Part shown: positions 51,169-60,515 of the stretch, one piece after another | How the letters are laid out: each line of letters opens with the position of its first letter | Numbering within the stretch: the stretch's first letter is position 1 | Source: JAUIIK01 sp963709995 | Lineage (GTDB): Bacteria; Chloroflexota; Chloroflexia; Thermomicrobiales; CFX8 | Length of the DNA: 64,000 bases | Direction: 5' to 3' | Assembly (NCBI GenBank): GCA_963709995.1 | Contig: CAVPYN010000002.1 | Location: forward strand, 434,001 to 498,000 | Made by a program: the position numbers and the translations under genes | The notes under the pieces: model-generated | The model's database searches: none | Told to the model about the DNA's origin: nothing | The model's input: only the letters and a program-made list of their open reading frames with translations

Positions 51169-51284
51169 CCGGCTCCCCAACTACTGCTGATCGAAGACAC
51201 CGGTTCGTTATACTCGGTGGTCGCTGGAATCTAGTCGAGTCCACGTGCCAGCGTCAACATCCGCAAGACGTTAGAGAGATTCGA

Positions 51285-54200
51285 TTGTCGCTCGCTTATC
51301 TGGCCCCAATGTATGACGACATCAAGCTGCCCGATTTCAAGGAGCGCTTGCAGATCTCACCAGGGTTGAGCCTTGCCGCGCGACCGGTTGCGATCGCCGC
51401 GCTGGCCGTCCGAACACAACGCCCTCTGCTGATTGTGGCCGGGCGGCAAGACAGCGCTGACCGGCTTCGAGCCGCGCTCTCATCGCTCTTGCCGAACGAC
51501 CAACAGCCGCTGGCATGGGCGTCCCCGGATCCACTCCCCTATGAGCAGTTGCCTCACGATCCGGATCTCTCGAGCGCAAGAGTTAGTGTGCTGGACCGGT
51601 TGCTCGCCACAACCCCCCGTCAGCCGGTCGTGGTGACGACGATCCGGGCACTCGTCTCGTATGTGCGCTCTGTAGCCTCGTTTCAACGTGATGTCATATC
51701 GATAGCCATCGGCGATCGGATTAGCGATCGAGAACTCATGACCCGCCTCGTCTCCGCCGGATATGACATCCAACCGGTCTCCGATATTGCTGGCACCGCC
51801 AGCAGGCGAGGAGGGATCATCGATATCGCACCTCCGGGGCGGTCCGACGGAGTTCGCGTCGAACTGTTTGGAAACGAGGTGGAGAGCATCCGCAGTTTTG
51901 ACCCCTCAACACAGCGGTCAACCGGTCGCCTTGAGGCCGCGAGAATACTCCCGCCGATCGAGTACGACATCGGACAATCGGACGAAATCATCGAACTGGA
52001 GAACTCTCTCGATTTCAGCTCGCTGCGGCCAGAGGTGCGTGATGAGTGGTCAGAACTGCTCGGGCAGCTTGCCAGCGGAATCATCCCCGATGCGGTGGAT
52101 CTACTCGCACCCGCGTTCTCCGCCAACTCCTCAACAATTCTCGACTACTTTCCCAGAAACATGATCACCGTTGTCATCGAACCCGACACCATTGCGATGG
52201 AAATCGAGCAAATCGAACTTCAGGCGGAAGAGGTGCGCCAGGGGCTACTCAGTGCCGGTGAAATCCCTGACGGACTCAAACAACCCTTTGCATCCACACG
52301 GGATGTTCAGAAGCAGTTGGAGGCAAACGATCAGTGGATGCTTGGAAGTCTCGAAGCTCACGACAATATCCAGGTCATTCGTACTCGCGAGGCGTTTGTC
52401 GAGCCACCGCTGTTCGCCGGCGACATCGATGCAATCGCCAACGATCTTCGACAACGGCTCAGTATGGCTTGGCGGATCGTCATCGCGACCGACCAGGCAG
52501 AGCGCGTGCGCGACCTCCTGGAGGAACACGACCTCTACCCAAGGATCGCTCGTTCCGGGTCGACAGGTTCGCTCGATCCCCCGGCTCCAGGATCTTTTGA
52601 CATCCTTCATGTACCGCTCGAAGCGGGCTTCGCTCTTGGAGATCCGCTGACTCTGATCCTCACTGATCGCGAGTTGTTCGGCATCCGGAAGGCTGCTCGA
52701 CCCGCGCCGCGGCAGCGACGGCAGCGTCATCGGCCAACTCGTCATTTTATCGACGGACAGTACGTCGTCCACGTCCAACACGGCGTTGGAATATTCAAAG
52801 GATTGGTGACTCTCGATCTGAGCGGGATCGAACGCGAGTATCTTCAGATCGATTACGCCGATGCGGACCGGCTCTATGTGCCAATAGATCAATCAGACCG
52901 GCTCACACCCTATGAATCCCCTGCCGGGACACCACGCATCACCCGGCTTTCATCGCAGGAGTGGACGCGGACTAAAGCCCGGGTTCGACAGGCCGTCCTG
53001 GAAATGGCAACTGAGCTGCTCCAGATCTACGCGGCGCGAGAGCTCGCTGGTGGCCGCAGTCTGCCGCCAGACACGAACTGGGATCTGGAGCTTGCGGAGT
53101 CATTTCCGTTTCAAGAAACCGCCGATCAAATGCAAGCTATCGACGAACTACGCGACGACCTGGAGTCACTCCAATCGATGGATCGTCTCGTATGCGGGGA
53201 TGTCGGCTACGGAAAGACCGAAGTTGCCCTCCGGGCAGCGTTCAAGGTGGTCAACGGTGGCCAGCAGGTCGCGGTGCTCGTTCCGACGACCGTCCTGGCG
53301 CTCCAGCATTTCGAGACGTTCCGTGAACGACTCGCGGCGTTTCCCGTCCGGGTTGAAATGCTCTCCCGACTGCGCACGCGCAGCGAGCAACGACGGATTC
53401 TCGAGGGACTGGCCGATGGAACCGTAGACATCGTTATCGGCACGCACCGTCTAGTCCAACGAGACGTTCGTTTCGGCAACCTGGGGCTCCTCGTGGTTGA
53501 TGAGGAACAGCGCTTTGGGGTTCGGCAGAAGGAATACATCAAGCAACAGCGAGCGTCGATCGACGTGCTCACCATGACGGCAACTCCGATACCGAGAACG
53601 CTGTACATGGCGCTGACCGGCATCCGTGATCTGTCGCTGATCAGCACTCCACCGCAAGAGAGGGTGCCAATCCGGACATTTGTCACGGCGCGCAACGACT
53701 CGCTGGTCCGTGAAGCGATCCTGCGCGAACTGGCTCGTGGCGGGCAGGTATTCTTCCTTCACAATCGAGTTCAGAGTATCTACCGGATTCGAGATTGGCT
53801 TGAGGAGTTGGTGCCGGAGGCACGAATCAGCATCGGGCACGGCCAGATGGATGAGCGCGAATTGGAGCATGTCGTCCTCGCGTTTATGCAGCACCAATTC
53901 GACGTCCTACTCTGCACAACGATCATCGAATCGGGCGTGGACATACCTAACGCCAACACGATAATTATTGATGACGCACACGCTCTCGGCCTTACGCAGC
54001 TGTACCAATTGCGCGGACGAGTCGGGCGAGGGAGTGTCCGTGCCTATGCGTATCTCCTTTATCCGCCTCAGAGCGCCCTCTCGAGTGAATCACGCCAGCG
54101 CCTGGCGGCGATTCAGGAAGCCACTGAACTGGGAGCCGGATTTCAGATCGCGATGAGAGACATGGAGATTCGCGGCGCCGGAAACATCCTCGGCGCGGAG

Positions 54201-54749
54201 CAGTCCGGCCACATTGCCGCCGTTGGGCTGGACCTTTACACCCGCATGCTGGAGCATGCCATCGAAGAGCTGAGATCCGGGCGATCCATTCTCGAACCGG
54301 AAGACGTCAACATTGATATTGCGTTAGACAGTCGTATCCCAGAAACCTACATCGAGGACGAATCAACCCGTCTGTCGATCTACCATCGGATCTCTTCGGC
54401 AAAAGGTCCCGGCGAACTTGGAGAACTTCGAGCCGAGCTGGCAGATCGCTTTGGCGCCCCGCCCGAAGAAGCCGGACGCGTATTTGACCTGGTGCGCCTG
54501 CGCCACACAGCGAGTGAACTCGGAATCACCTCAATCATCGAACGCGACGGAGCGATCCTGATTCGACCTGTAGTTGGTTCCAGAATTGACCAGGGCCGCC
54601 TTCGAAAGTTGCTGGGCTCTGGAGTCCGGGTAACGCCAAATCAGGTGCGCCTGACGTTGTCAGACTTGAAGGTCGATCGATGGGAGGCACTGCAGCATAC
54701 CCTGCGCGCGGTGGAAGAAGTGCGAGGCGCCGTGCTCTCCGCTAGCTAG
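51285..54749 (+). CDS. mfd: Transcription-repair coupling factor Mfd
   Basis: A 1154-residue DNA translocase that removes stalled RNA polymerase and recruits the excision repair machinery. The UvrB-like N-terminal part is present (DPLPYEQLPHDPDLSSARVS; VLDRLLATTPRQPVVVTTI). The RNA polymerase-interacting domain has YVVHVQHGVGIFKGL at about 487. The motor has Walker A GDVGYGKTEVALRA at about 638, VVDEEQRFGVRQKE at about 738, TATPIPRTLYMAL and QLRGRVGRG, and a C-terminal D7 domain follows. The start is TTG 51285 with AGAGAG upstream; ATG 51309 is an alternative. The last 8 nt overlap the convergent DUF2007 gene. Confidence 0.97.
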   Translation: MSLAYLAPMYDDIKLPDFKERLQISPGLSLAARPVAIAALAVRTQRPLLIVAGRQDSADRLRAALSSLLPNDQQPLAWASPDPLPYEQLPHDPDLSSARVSVLDRLLATTPRQPVVVTTIRALVSYVRSVASFQRDVISIAIGDRISDRELMTRLVSAGYDIQPVSDIAGTASRRGGIIDIAPPGRSDGVRVELFGNEVESIRSFDPSTQRSTGRLEAARILPPIEYDIGQSDEIIELENSLDFSSLRPEVRDEWSELLGQLASGIIPDAVDLLAPAFSANSSTILDYFPRNMITVVIEPDTIAMEIEQIELQAEEVRQGLLSAGEIPDGLKQPFASTRDVQKQLEANDQWMLGSLEAHDNIQVIRTREAFVEPPLFAGDIDAIANDLRQRLSMAWRIVIATDQAERVRDLLEEHDLYPRIARSGSTGSLDPPAPGSFDILHVPLEAGFALGDPLTLILTDRELFGIRKAARPAPRQRRQRHRPTRHFIDGQYVVHVQHGVGIFKGLVTLDLSGIEREYLQIDYADADRLYVPIDQSDRLTPYESPAGTPRITRLSSQEWTRTKARVRQAVLEMATELLQIYAARELAGGRSLPPDTNWDLELAESFPFQETADQMQAIDELRDDLESLQSMDRLVCGDVGYGKTEVALRAAFKVVNGGQQVAVLVPTTVLALQHFETFRERLAAFPVRVEMLSRLRTRSEQRRILEGLADGTVDIVIGTHRLVQRDVRFGNLGLLVVDEEQRFGVRQKEYIKQQRASIDVLTMTATPIPRTLYMALTGIRDLSLISTPPQERVPIRTFVTARNDSLVREAILRELARGGQVFFLHNRVQSIYRIRDWLEELVPEARISIGHGQMDERELEHVVLAFMQHQFDVLLCTTIIESGVDIPNANTIIIDDAHALGLTQLYQLRGRVGRGSVRAYAYLLYPPQSALSSESRQRLAAIQEATELGAGFQIAMRDMEIRGAGNILGAEQSGHIAAVGLDLYTRMLEHAIEELRSGRSILEPEDVNIDIALDSRIPETYIEDESTRLSIYHRISSAKGPGELGELRAELADRFGAPPEEAGRVFDLVRLRHTASELGITSIIERDGAILIRPVVGSRIDQGRLRKLLGSGVRVTPNQVRLTLSDLKVDRWEALQHTLRAVEEVRGAVLSAS

Positions 54750-55002
54750 GTTCGTCTTCCCAAAAGACCTCACCCTCGCCATCGTTGACTTCATCCAGGA
54801 TCTCCCGCGCGCGTTCAGCCTGGTCCTCTCGGACAAGAACGTACTGCTCGTTCAATATGTTCTGGCCGAACGTGTATCCCACTCCACCGCCTTGAATTGC
54901 GGCGACGATCCCCTCATCACGAAGCATGTCACGCCACATCATCGCGATCGTCTCGTTCGGCGCGGTTGCGACCTGTACGATCTTCGCGTTCTTCTCATCC
55001 AA
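54742..55002 (-). CDS. DUF2007 putative signal-transducing protein
   Basis: An 86-residue protein. VQVATAPNETIAMMWRDML, then EGIVAAIQGGG and QYVLVREDQAERAREILDEV match the DUF2007 fold, often annotated as putative signal transducing protein. No biochemical role is established. The start is TTG 55002; its AAGGAG ribosome site lies inside the last codons of mutS2, 2 nt upstream of which the genes nearly touch, so the two are translationally linked. The 3-prime end overlaps mfd by 8 nt. Confidence 0.88.
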   Translation of the reverse strand: MDEKNAKIVQVATAPNETIAMMWRDMLRDEGIVAAIQGGGVGYTFGQNILNEQYVLVREDQAERAREILDEVNDGEGEVFWEDEPS

Positions 55003-55004
55003 TG

Positions 55005-57356
55005 TCAGGACTCCTTCAGATAGACGATAGTCACACCATCACCACCTTCGTTCGCGGGCGGGGTCTCGAAACTCCGCACCAGGGGATGGCGGTTGAGCAC
55101 TTCGCGGACGGCTTCGCGCAGGGCGCCAGTGCCCTTCCCATGCACGATTCGCACGAAGGGCATGTGGGATAAGTATGCGTCATCGAGATAGCTGTCAAGC
55201 ATGACTTCTATGGTTCCGGCACGCTGCCCTCGAATGTGAAGTTCAGCGTCGACGCTCCGACGCGGCGCGGGAGTACGAATCGGCGCACGGGGTCGCGCGC
55301 TCGCTCCGCGTTTGACAAGCTTGAGATCGCGAACCGGCTGTTGAAGCTTGAACGCCCCCATCTGAATCTCGGCGTCGTACCCGTTCTCCGTGAACCCTGT
55401 TATCTCCCCTTCTCCACCGATCGATAGCAGCTCAACCGTGTCCCCGATCCGGAAAGCCTGCCTCACTGGCAGAGAAGGCGCGCGGTCTTTGATCACTCGC
55501 TGCACCTCTCTGGAAGCTCGCTTCAGATCCTCTTGGGCTGTGCCTCGGGCCGAGTGTAGATCCTCCGCTGATACCTGGTCAGGGGTGCGTCGGATGCGAC
55601 GGATATGCTCGCGTGCTTCAGCAAGCTCCTGTTCAATGGCCGCCAGCGCGGTGCGTTCGGCGCTCGCGCGAAGCTCTTGCGCTTCCTCCAGGCTGCGCTG
55701 GGCTTCCTGTTTAGCCGCCTCTGCCGCCACGTACTCCTGCTCAGCATCTTTTCTGCGTTCTCGGATTTCAGAAATGAGCACGTCTGCGTGTTCCGCCTCC
55801 GGGTCCATCAGAGAGCGCGCTTCGTGGATGAGATGATCCGGCATGCCGAGCCGCGAAGCTATCGCGAGAGCATTCGATCGCCCAGGCAATCCGATCTCAA
55901 GGCGGTACGTCGGAGAAAGAGTTTCTACGTCGAACTCGACACTTGCGTTCTCAACTCCTGGAGTTGAATAAGCGAACGTCTTGAGTTCGGAATAGTGGGT
56001 TGTGCCGATCGCGAGGCAGCCCACCGCGAGCAATTGATTGATAATGGCCCGCGCGAGAGCCGATCCCTCTTCGGGATCGGTACCAGCGCCGAGTTCATCA
56101 AGCAAAACGAGGCTGCGATCGGTAACCCCGTTCAGGGCCGCGATGACGCGCACAATATGGGATGAAAAGGTGGAGAGCGACTGCTCGATCGATTGCTCGT
56201 CACCAATATCAGCATAGATCGCATCGAAGATCGGCAGTTCGCTGCCTTCGTCTGCCGGGATAAAGAGGCCCGCCTGCGTCATGAGCGCGAGCAGGCCGAC
56301 GGTTTTCAACGCCACCGTCTTCCCGCCTGTATTGGGACCGGTTATCACTAGCACTCGGAAGTCGCCGCCAAGTACGAGGTCGAGTGGCACAACTTCCAGG
56401 GCAGGAAGCAAGGGGTGGCGCGCCTTGTTCAGCGCGAGGCGACGTTTCTTTGGGTCTGCAATATCACAAATCCTGGGCCTGGTCGCCCCCATGAACGCCG
56501 CCAGGCGGGCCTTAGCTAAAGCGAGATCGACTGCCGCCATCCCCTCGAGAGTCGATAGGATTGTCTCGGCGCCTTCGGCTACTTGCCTCGATAGCCACCG
56601 CAGGATACGGTCGATTTCGTGCTGTTCGGCAGCCTCAAGTTCCCGAACCTTGTTGTTCAGTTCAACCATTTCGGAGGGTTCGACGAACAGTGTCTGACCG
56701 CTCGCCGAAGTGTCGTGCACCATGCCGGGAAGCTGAGATCGCCGGTCAATTCGCACCGGCACGACAAACCGACCGTTTCGAGTCGTCACTATCGGTTCTT
56801 GCAACGCGTCGCTGAGATCAGCGCTCTGGGTATATCGCCGGATGCGCTCTGCCGCCCTGGCCTGGGCTGACCTCAACTGGCGGCGAATCGTGGCAAGTTC
56901 GTCGCTTGCTGAATCGAGAATGTCTCCATAGTCGCTGATCGAGCGACGCAGGTCTGATTCTAGCCCTGGCATCTCGTCGATATAGGCTACAAACTCACTG
57001 AGGTTCGGGAATTCCGCCGCCCGATCTTCAACCCGAAGAAACGATCGGCGAAGGTTGCGCGCCGCGCCGATCGTATCGAGCACCTCGAGTAGATCGGATG
57101 GTGGAAGAATCGCCCCGAGACTGGCTCGATCTACCGGCTCTCGTACGTCCTTGACCCCACCCACCGTAATTTCGGGCCGTCTCTCGAGGAGATTGACGGC
57201 CTCGGAGGTTACGTCGAGGAGATAGGACACGATCTCCTGGCGATGTGTTGGACCAAGTTCGAGCGCACGATCCATCGAAAGCGAGAACTGGCAGTGATCC
57301 GCTAGTTGATCCTGGATCCGGTCAAATTCGAGCGCGTCGAGGATTGTGAAGGCCAT
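55005..57356 (-). CDS. mutS2: MutS2 / RqcU family ATPase-endonuclease
   Basis: A 783-residue MutS homologue without mismatch-binding domains. A clamp and coiled-coil region precedes the ATPase with Walker A TGPNTGGKTVALKT at about 339, then DEQSIEQSLSTFSSH, LVLLDELGAGTDPEEG and the signature THYSELKTFAYSTPGVENAS. A long coiled coil (about 520-600) and a C-terminal Smr domain (ELHIRGQRAGTIEVML and IVHGKGTGALREAV) follow. The family acts on collided ribosomes and/or recombination intermediates. ATG 57356 has a weak GGCGGA ribosome site. It follows cvpA by 31 nt and is close to DUF2007 downstream. Confidence 0.96.
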   Translation of the reverse strand: MAFTILDALEFDRIQDQLADHCQFSLSMDRALELGPTHRQEIVSYLLDVTSEAVNLLERRPEITVGGVKDVREPVDRASLGAILPPSDLLEVLDTIGAARNLRRSFLRVEDRAAEFPNLSEFVAYIDEMPGLESDLRRSISDYGDILDSASDELATIRRQLRSAQARAAERIRRYTQSADLSDALQEPIVTTRNGRFVVPVRIDRRSQLPGMVHDTSASGQTLFVEPSEMVELNNKVRELEAAEQHEIDRILRWLSRQVAEGAETILSTLEGMAAVDLALAKARLAAFMGATRPRICDIADPKKRRLALNKARHPLLPALEVVPLDLVLGGDFRVLVITGPNTGGKTVALKTVGLLALMTQAGLFIPADEGSELPIFDAIYADIGDEQSIEQSLSTFSSHIVRVIAALNGVTDRSLVLLDELGAGTDPEEGSALARAIINQLLAVGCLAIGTTHYSELKTFAYSTPGVENASVEFDVETLSPTYRLEIGLPGRSNALAIASRLGMPDHLIHEARSLMDPEAEHADVLISEIRERRKDAEQEYVAAEAAKQEAQRSLEEAQELRASAERTALAAIEQELAEAREHIRRIRRTPDQVSAEDLHSARGTAQEDLKRASREVQRVIKDRAPSLPVRQAFRIGDTVELLSIGGEGEITGFTENGYDAEIQMGAFKLQQPVRDLKLVKRGASARPRAPIRTPAPRRSVDAELHIRGQRAGTIEVMLDSYLDDAYLSHMPFVRIVHGKGTGALREAVREVLNRHPLVRSFETPPANEGGDGVTIVYLKES

Positions 57357-57387
57357 TTCCGCCGGTCCTACCGGCGACTCTGGCCGG

Positions 57388-57954
57388 CTAAACGCTGCTT
57401 ACTTCAGTCAAAATGGGAGGTAGCCCCCCCGGAAACCAGGGTTGGATCGTAGCGGTCAATACGGGAAGAAGCCTCAAGAAGTGTGGAGCAAGGGTAGAGG
57501 CATCCATCTGATCGCGAACGAAACCCATCGTGCCACCCGACGAATCACCGGACGCTGCCGCTGCCGCCTGGACCATTACCACCATGATCGCCATCGACAT
57601 CGTGATCGCGATGAAAGCAATGCCGATTGAAATCGTCGCGCCGCCAAGGTTATCCAGTATAGCGAAACGGCGTCTGATCGACGCAGGCTGGATCGCGCTC
57701 ACGATTGCAATGGAAAGGAGCACGGTTATACCGACAAACAGGATCACGAACGCGGTAAAGTTCGCCGCGGCCTCGCTGACAGACCCCATGAAGTCCCGAA
57801 TCAGATTGCCGAAGCGCTGATAGAAGGTTGCTGAAATCACGGTTGCCAGGTAGATAGCCGCCATCGAGCTCGTCATCCGGATAATTCCGAAGAAGAACCC
57901 GAGGCCCGCGATCAGGGCGAACAACACCACTATAAAGATGTCCATCGCATTCAT
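57388..57954 (-). CDS. CvpA family membrane protein
   Basis: A 188-residue protein with four hydrophobic segments. The family opening is seen in MDIFIVVLFALIAGLGFFFGI; later segments are ASMAAIYLATVISATFYQR-like and FTAFVILFVGITVLLSIAIV. A role in envelope homeostasis or colicin V production is known for enterobacterial members only. It precedes mutS2, an order common in Gram-positive and chloroflexan genomes. It is divergent from lexA across 267 nt. Confidence 0.82.
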   Translation of the reverse strand: MNAMDIFIVVLFALIAGLGFFFGIIRMTSSMAAIYLATVISATFYQRFGNLIRDFMGSVSEAAANFTAFVILFVGITVLLSIAIVSAIQPASIRRRFAILDNLGGATISIGIAFIAITMSMAIMVVMVQAAAAASGDSSGGTMGFVRDQMDASTLAPHFLRLLPVLTATIQPWFPGGLPPILTEVSSV

Positions 57955-58117
57955 CTGATCGTTGATCCCAGTCCGTTACTGCTGTCGCACCGATTCCAGT
58001 AGTTGATCGCTACTAGCAGTGTACGCACGCTCGGACCGTCTCCATATAGCCAATTCGGACCGGGAAGCTGCTCCCCGGCGCCCCCTGATGGCTGTACATT
58101 CGTCTGGCAGTGTGAGT

Positions 58118-58147
58118 TTGACAAGAACAGATGTTCGAGACTATACT
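58118..58147 (+). promoter_or_regulatory. lexA promoter
   Basis: TTGACA at 58118-58123 and TATACT at 58142-58147, 18 nt apart, about 75 nt before the lexA start. The LexA box lies between them. Confidence 0.8.
58125..58136. promoter_or_regulatory. LexA operator (SOS box), GAAC-N4-GTTC
   Basis: GAACAGATGTTC is a perfect dyad of the Gram-positive-type LexA box and sits between the -35 and -10 of the lexA promoter, so bound LexA would block polymerase. This predicts autoregulation of lexA. Confidence 0.85.
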
Positions 58148-58221
58148 CGCCATAATACGCGGCGCGATTCGTGGAAACTCTCCTTACGGATCCCCGCGCC
58201 AACTATGAGAGGATCACCGTC

Positions 58222-58860
58222 ATGAAGGCGCTTACCCGCCGCCAGCAGGCAATCCTGACGTACATTGAGGACTTTTCAGACTCGCATTCCTACCCACCAA
58301 CGATCCGAGAAATCCAGGAAGGTCTGAGTATTTCATCGACGAGCGTTGTTGACTACAACTTGAAGGTGCTCGAACAGCGCGGAGAAATCCGACGAAATCG
58401 CAACATTTCACGTGGCATCGAGTTAGCCGGCCGAATGCATACGCGCTCCAATCTGCTGCAGATCCCGATCGTCGGCCAGATTGCCGCCGGCCAGCCGATC
58501 GCAGTCCCGAACGATCTTGGACCTCAGGGCTTCGATGAATCGGTTGAGATCGGTCCAGAGATGCTCGGAGCACACAGAGACGGACTCTTTGCAGTCCGCG
58601 TAAAGGGGCATTCGATGGTGGATGCCTTGATCAACGACGGAGACGTTGTCATCCTCAAGCAGCAACAGGTTTGCGAAAATGGAGACACCGTAGCGGTTTG
58701 GCTCGTTGATGAGGAGGAGACGACACTCAAGCGCTTCTATCTGGAAGGCGAGCGAGTCAGGCTGCAGCCGGAAAACGTGACTATGGAACCCATCTTTACC
58801 GCGGCCGAGAATGTCGAGATTCAGGGCAAGCTCGTCACCGTCATCCGTCCCCCGCGGTAG
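58222..58860 (+). CDS. lexA: LexA repressor
   Basis: A 212-residue SOS repressor. The winged-helix N-terminal domain reads LTRRQQAILTYIEDF, PTIREIQEGLSISSTSVV and YNLKVLEQRGEI. The cleavage site is A89-G90 in GQIAAGQPI, and the catalytic dyad is S131 (KGHSMVDALI) and K170 (TTLKRFYLEG). ATG 58222 is chosen for AGGA 8 nt upstream and because it begins the conserved domain; an ATG at 58171 is in frame but has no ribosome site. A perfect LexA box lies in its promoter. The glycosyltransferase gene follows after 36 nt. Confidence 0.96.
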   Translation: MKALTRRQQAILTYIEDFSDSHSYPPTIREIQEGLSISSTSVVDYNLKVLEQRGEIRRNRNISRGIELAGRMHTRSNLLQIPIVGQIAAGQPIAVPNDLGPQGFDESVEIGPEMLGAHRDGLFAVRVKGHSMVDALINDGDVVILKQQQVCENGDTVAVWLVDEEETTLKRFYLEGERVRLQPENVTMEPIFTAAENVEIQGKLVTVIRPPR

Positions 58861-58896
58861 AACAACTAGAGGAAACCGCAACCCGCCATTCTGGCG

Positions 58897-60129
58897 ATGT
58901 CAAAGCGGAGCCAACTGGCTGGCCGATCGACTACCATTCTCCTTATGAATCATTTTGGCCACGGTCGAGCCGTCGATATTGTCATGCTGGGCACGTTTGG
59001 TCTCTGGACGCGGGGCACACTCCAGTCCAGGGCTTTGCCCATTGCTCAGTCAATCATTCGCAAGTACAACCTGAAGATCGCGATCGTGACCACTCCCTGG
59101 GACGATCCAGCATATGCTGGTATCTCGGAACAGACCGGCGGTGTGATTGTGCTGAACACGTCCAGCGTCCGGCCGTGGCAAGCGCCACATGCTTCCTGGC
59201 AGCAGGCAAGGATCACTCAAGATCTGCGCCCTCGCCTTGTCCATGTCTTCAAGCCTAAGGGCTTCGGCGGGCTTGCCACCGAGTGGCTTCGTCTCACGCT
59301 CGGCCCGGTCCCAGTGATTGTCGACTACGACGATTGGGAGGGTGACGGTGGCTGGAACGACGCTGGAATCTACGGCCTCTGCAGCCGGCGGCTATTCAAC
59401 CTTCAAGAGCGCCGACTCATTCGCAATGCGGACGGCGTCACAGCAGCCAGTACCCTCCTTCTCGAACGTGCTTTTCGTATGAGAGAGCGGTCGCGATCGC
59501 CAAACGTAGAGTTTGTTCCAAATGGTCTTGAAACAGATTGGATCGGGCGGTTGGAGGGTGCGATTCCCGACGTGAGGGCGTCGAAGCCTCGTGTCCTGAT
59601 GTATTCCCGATTCGCGGAGTTTTCATTCGATTGGCTGCGGCAAATGGCCCATCACCTCGACCAGGGAGTACGTGAGCGGACTGATTTCGAGCTTATCGGA
59701 ACAGTTGATGAGGACGCCATCCGTAGCATCCCTGTAAACAACCTCAGCTTCCGTTTACACGGGTACGCAGAACGCGACGAGCTGCCAGAGCTGCTTTCGA
59801 GAGCGACCGTTGCCCTGTTTCCGTACGAGGACAACCTGATAAACCGCTCCAAACAGTCGGTAAAGTTACTCGAGCTCATGGCGTCAGGCAGGCCAACGGT
59901 AGCCTGCGACGTCGGAGACATCGCGAGGATCGCGGGAGATAGCGTCTACCTTACCGAGTCGACCGATCCTTCCGTTTTCTCGGGAGCCGTGGTCGATCTG
60001 CTCAACAACCGGCACGCACGAAAGGCACTTTCGGAAGCAGCGCGCAAGCGAGCCAAGCAGTTCTCAATCGACAAGCTAGCTGACTCAGTCGTCGCCACAT
60101 ATGAGCGCGCGGGTTATAGATTGTCGTGA
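58897..60129 (+). CDS. Glycosyltransferase (GT-B fold, GT4-like)
   Basis: About 410 residues. IVMLGTFGLWTRGTLQSRA at the N-terminus is the first GT-B Rossmann strand and loop. VDYDDWEGDGGWND in the middle and the C-terminal RATVALFPYEDNLINRSKQSVKLLELMASGRP with its EX7E-like glutamates mark a GT4-type retaining transferase. Acceptor and sugar are unknown; cell-surface polysaccharide is likely. The start is uncertain: ATG 58897 is used, and ATG 58945 would remove 16 residues. The stop overlaps the VanZ-like gene in a GTGA. It is in line with lexA, but an SOS link is not shown. Confidence 0.82.
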   Translation: MSKRSQLAGRSTTILLMNHFGHGRAVDIVMLGTFGLWTRGTLQSRALPIAQSIIRKYNLKIAIVTTPWDDPAYAGISEQTGGVIVLNTSSVRPWQAPHASWQQARITQDLRPRLVHVFKPKGFGGLATEWLRLTLGPVPVIVDYDDWEGDGGWNDAGIYGLCSRRLFNLQERRLIRNADGVTAASTLLLERAFRMRERSRSPNVEFVPNGLETDWIGRLEGAIPDVRASKPRVLMYSRFAEFSFDWLRQMAHHLDQGVRERTDFELIGTVDEDAIRSIPVNNLSFRLHGYAERDELPELLSRATVALFPYEDNLINRSKQSVKLLELMASGRPTVACDVGDIARIAGDSVYLTESTDPSVFSGAVVDLLNNRHARKALSEAARKRAKQFSIDKLADSVVATYERAGYRLS

Positions 60130-60515
60130 ATCTCTCGTTGTGGCTGAAACGCAACGTTGGTTGGATACCCGCAGTCCTCTGGATGGCGGGCATCTTCTGG
60201 CTGTCTTCCCAGGCGACACTGCCCCCGCCGCCCGGAGTGACCTACACGATTGCCGCCATAGCCGGACATTTTCTGCTCTACTTTGGTCTCACTCTATTAC
60301 TGCTCATCGCTACTGGCGCCGGTCCCACATCCCCGAAGATCGCGGTGATCCCAGCGGCAGCGGGCGCGTTCGTCTACGCGATCAGCGACGAAATACATCA
60401 GTCATTTGTGCCAGGACGGACACCTTCCGTTGACGACATACTCGTAGACTCGCTGGGAATCCTGTTCGCTCTCGTCGTTTGGACGCTTGCTTTGCGAAAG
60501 TTCGGGAAGAATTGA
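60126..60515 (+). CDS. VanZ-like family membrane protein
   Basis: A 129-residue membrane protein with about four helices. The VanZ-like signature is in AVLWMAGIFWLSSQ near the N-terminus and SDEIHQSFVPGRTPSVDDIL in the last third, followed by a final helix. Members are not all resistance proteins; most are of unknown role in the envelope. The GTG start overlaps the glycosyltransferase stop by 4 nt, and the stop overlaps the next gene start by 4 nt, giving a coupled three-gene unit. Confidence 0.88.
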   Translation: MNLSLWLKRNVGWIPAVLWMAGIFWLSSQATLPPPPGVTYTIAAIAGHFLLYFGLTLLLLIATGAGPTSPKIAVIPAAAGAFVYAISDEIHQSFVPGRTPSVDDILVDSLGILFALVVWTLALRKFGKN

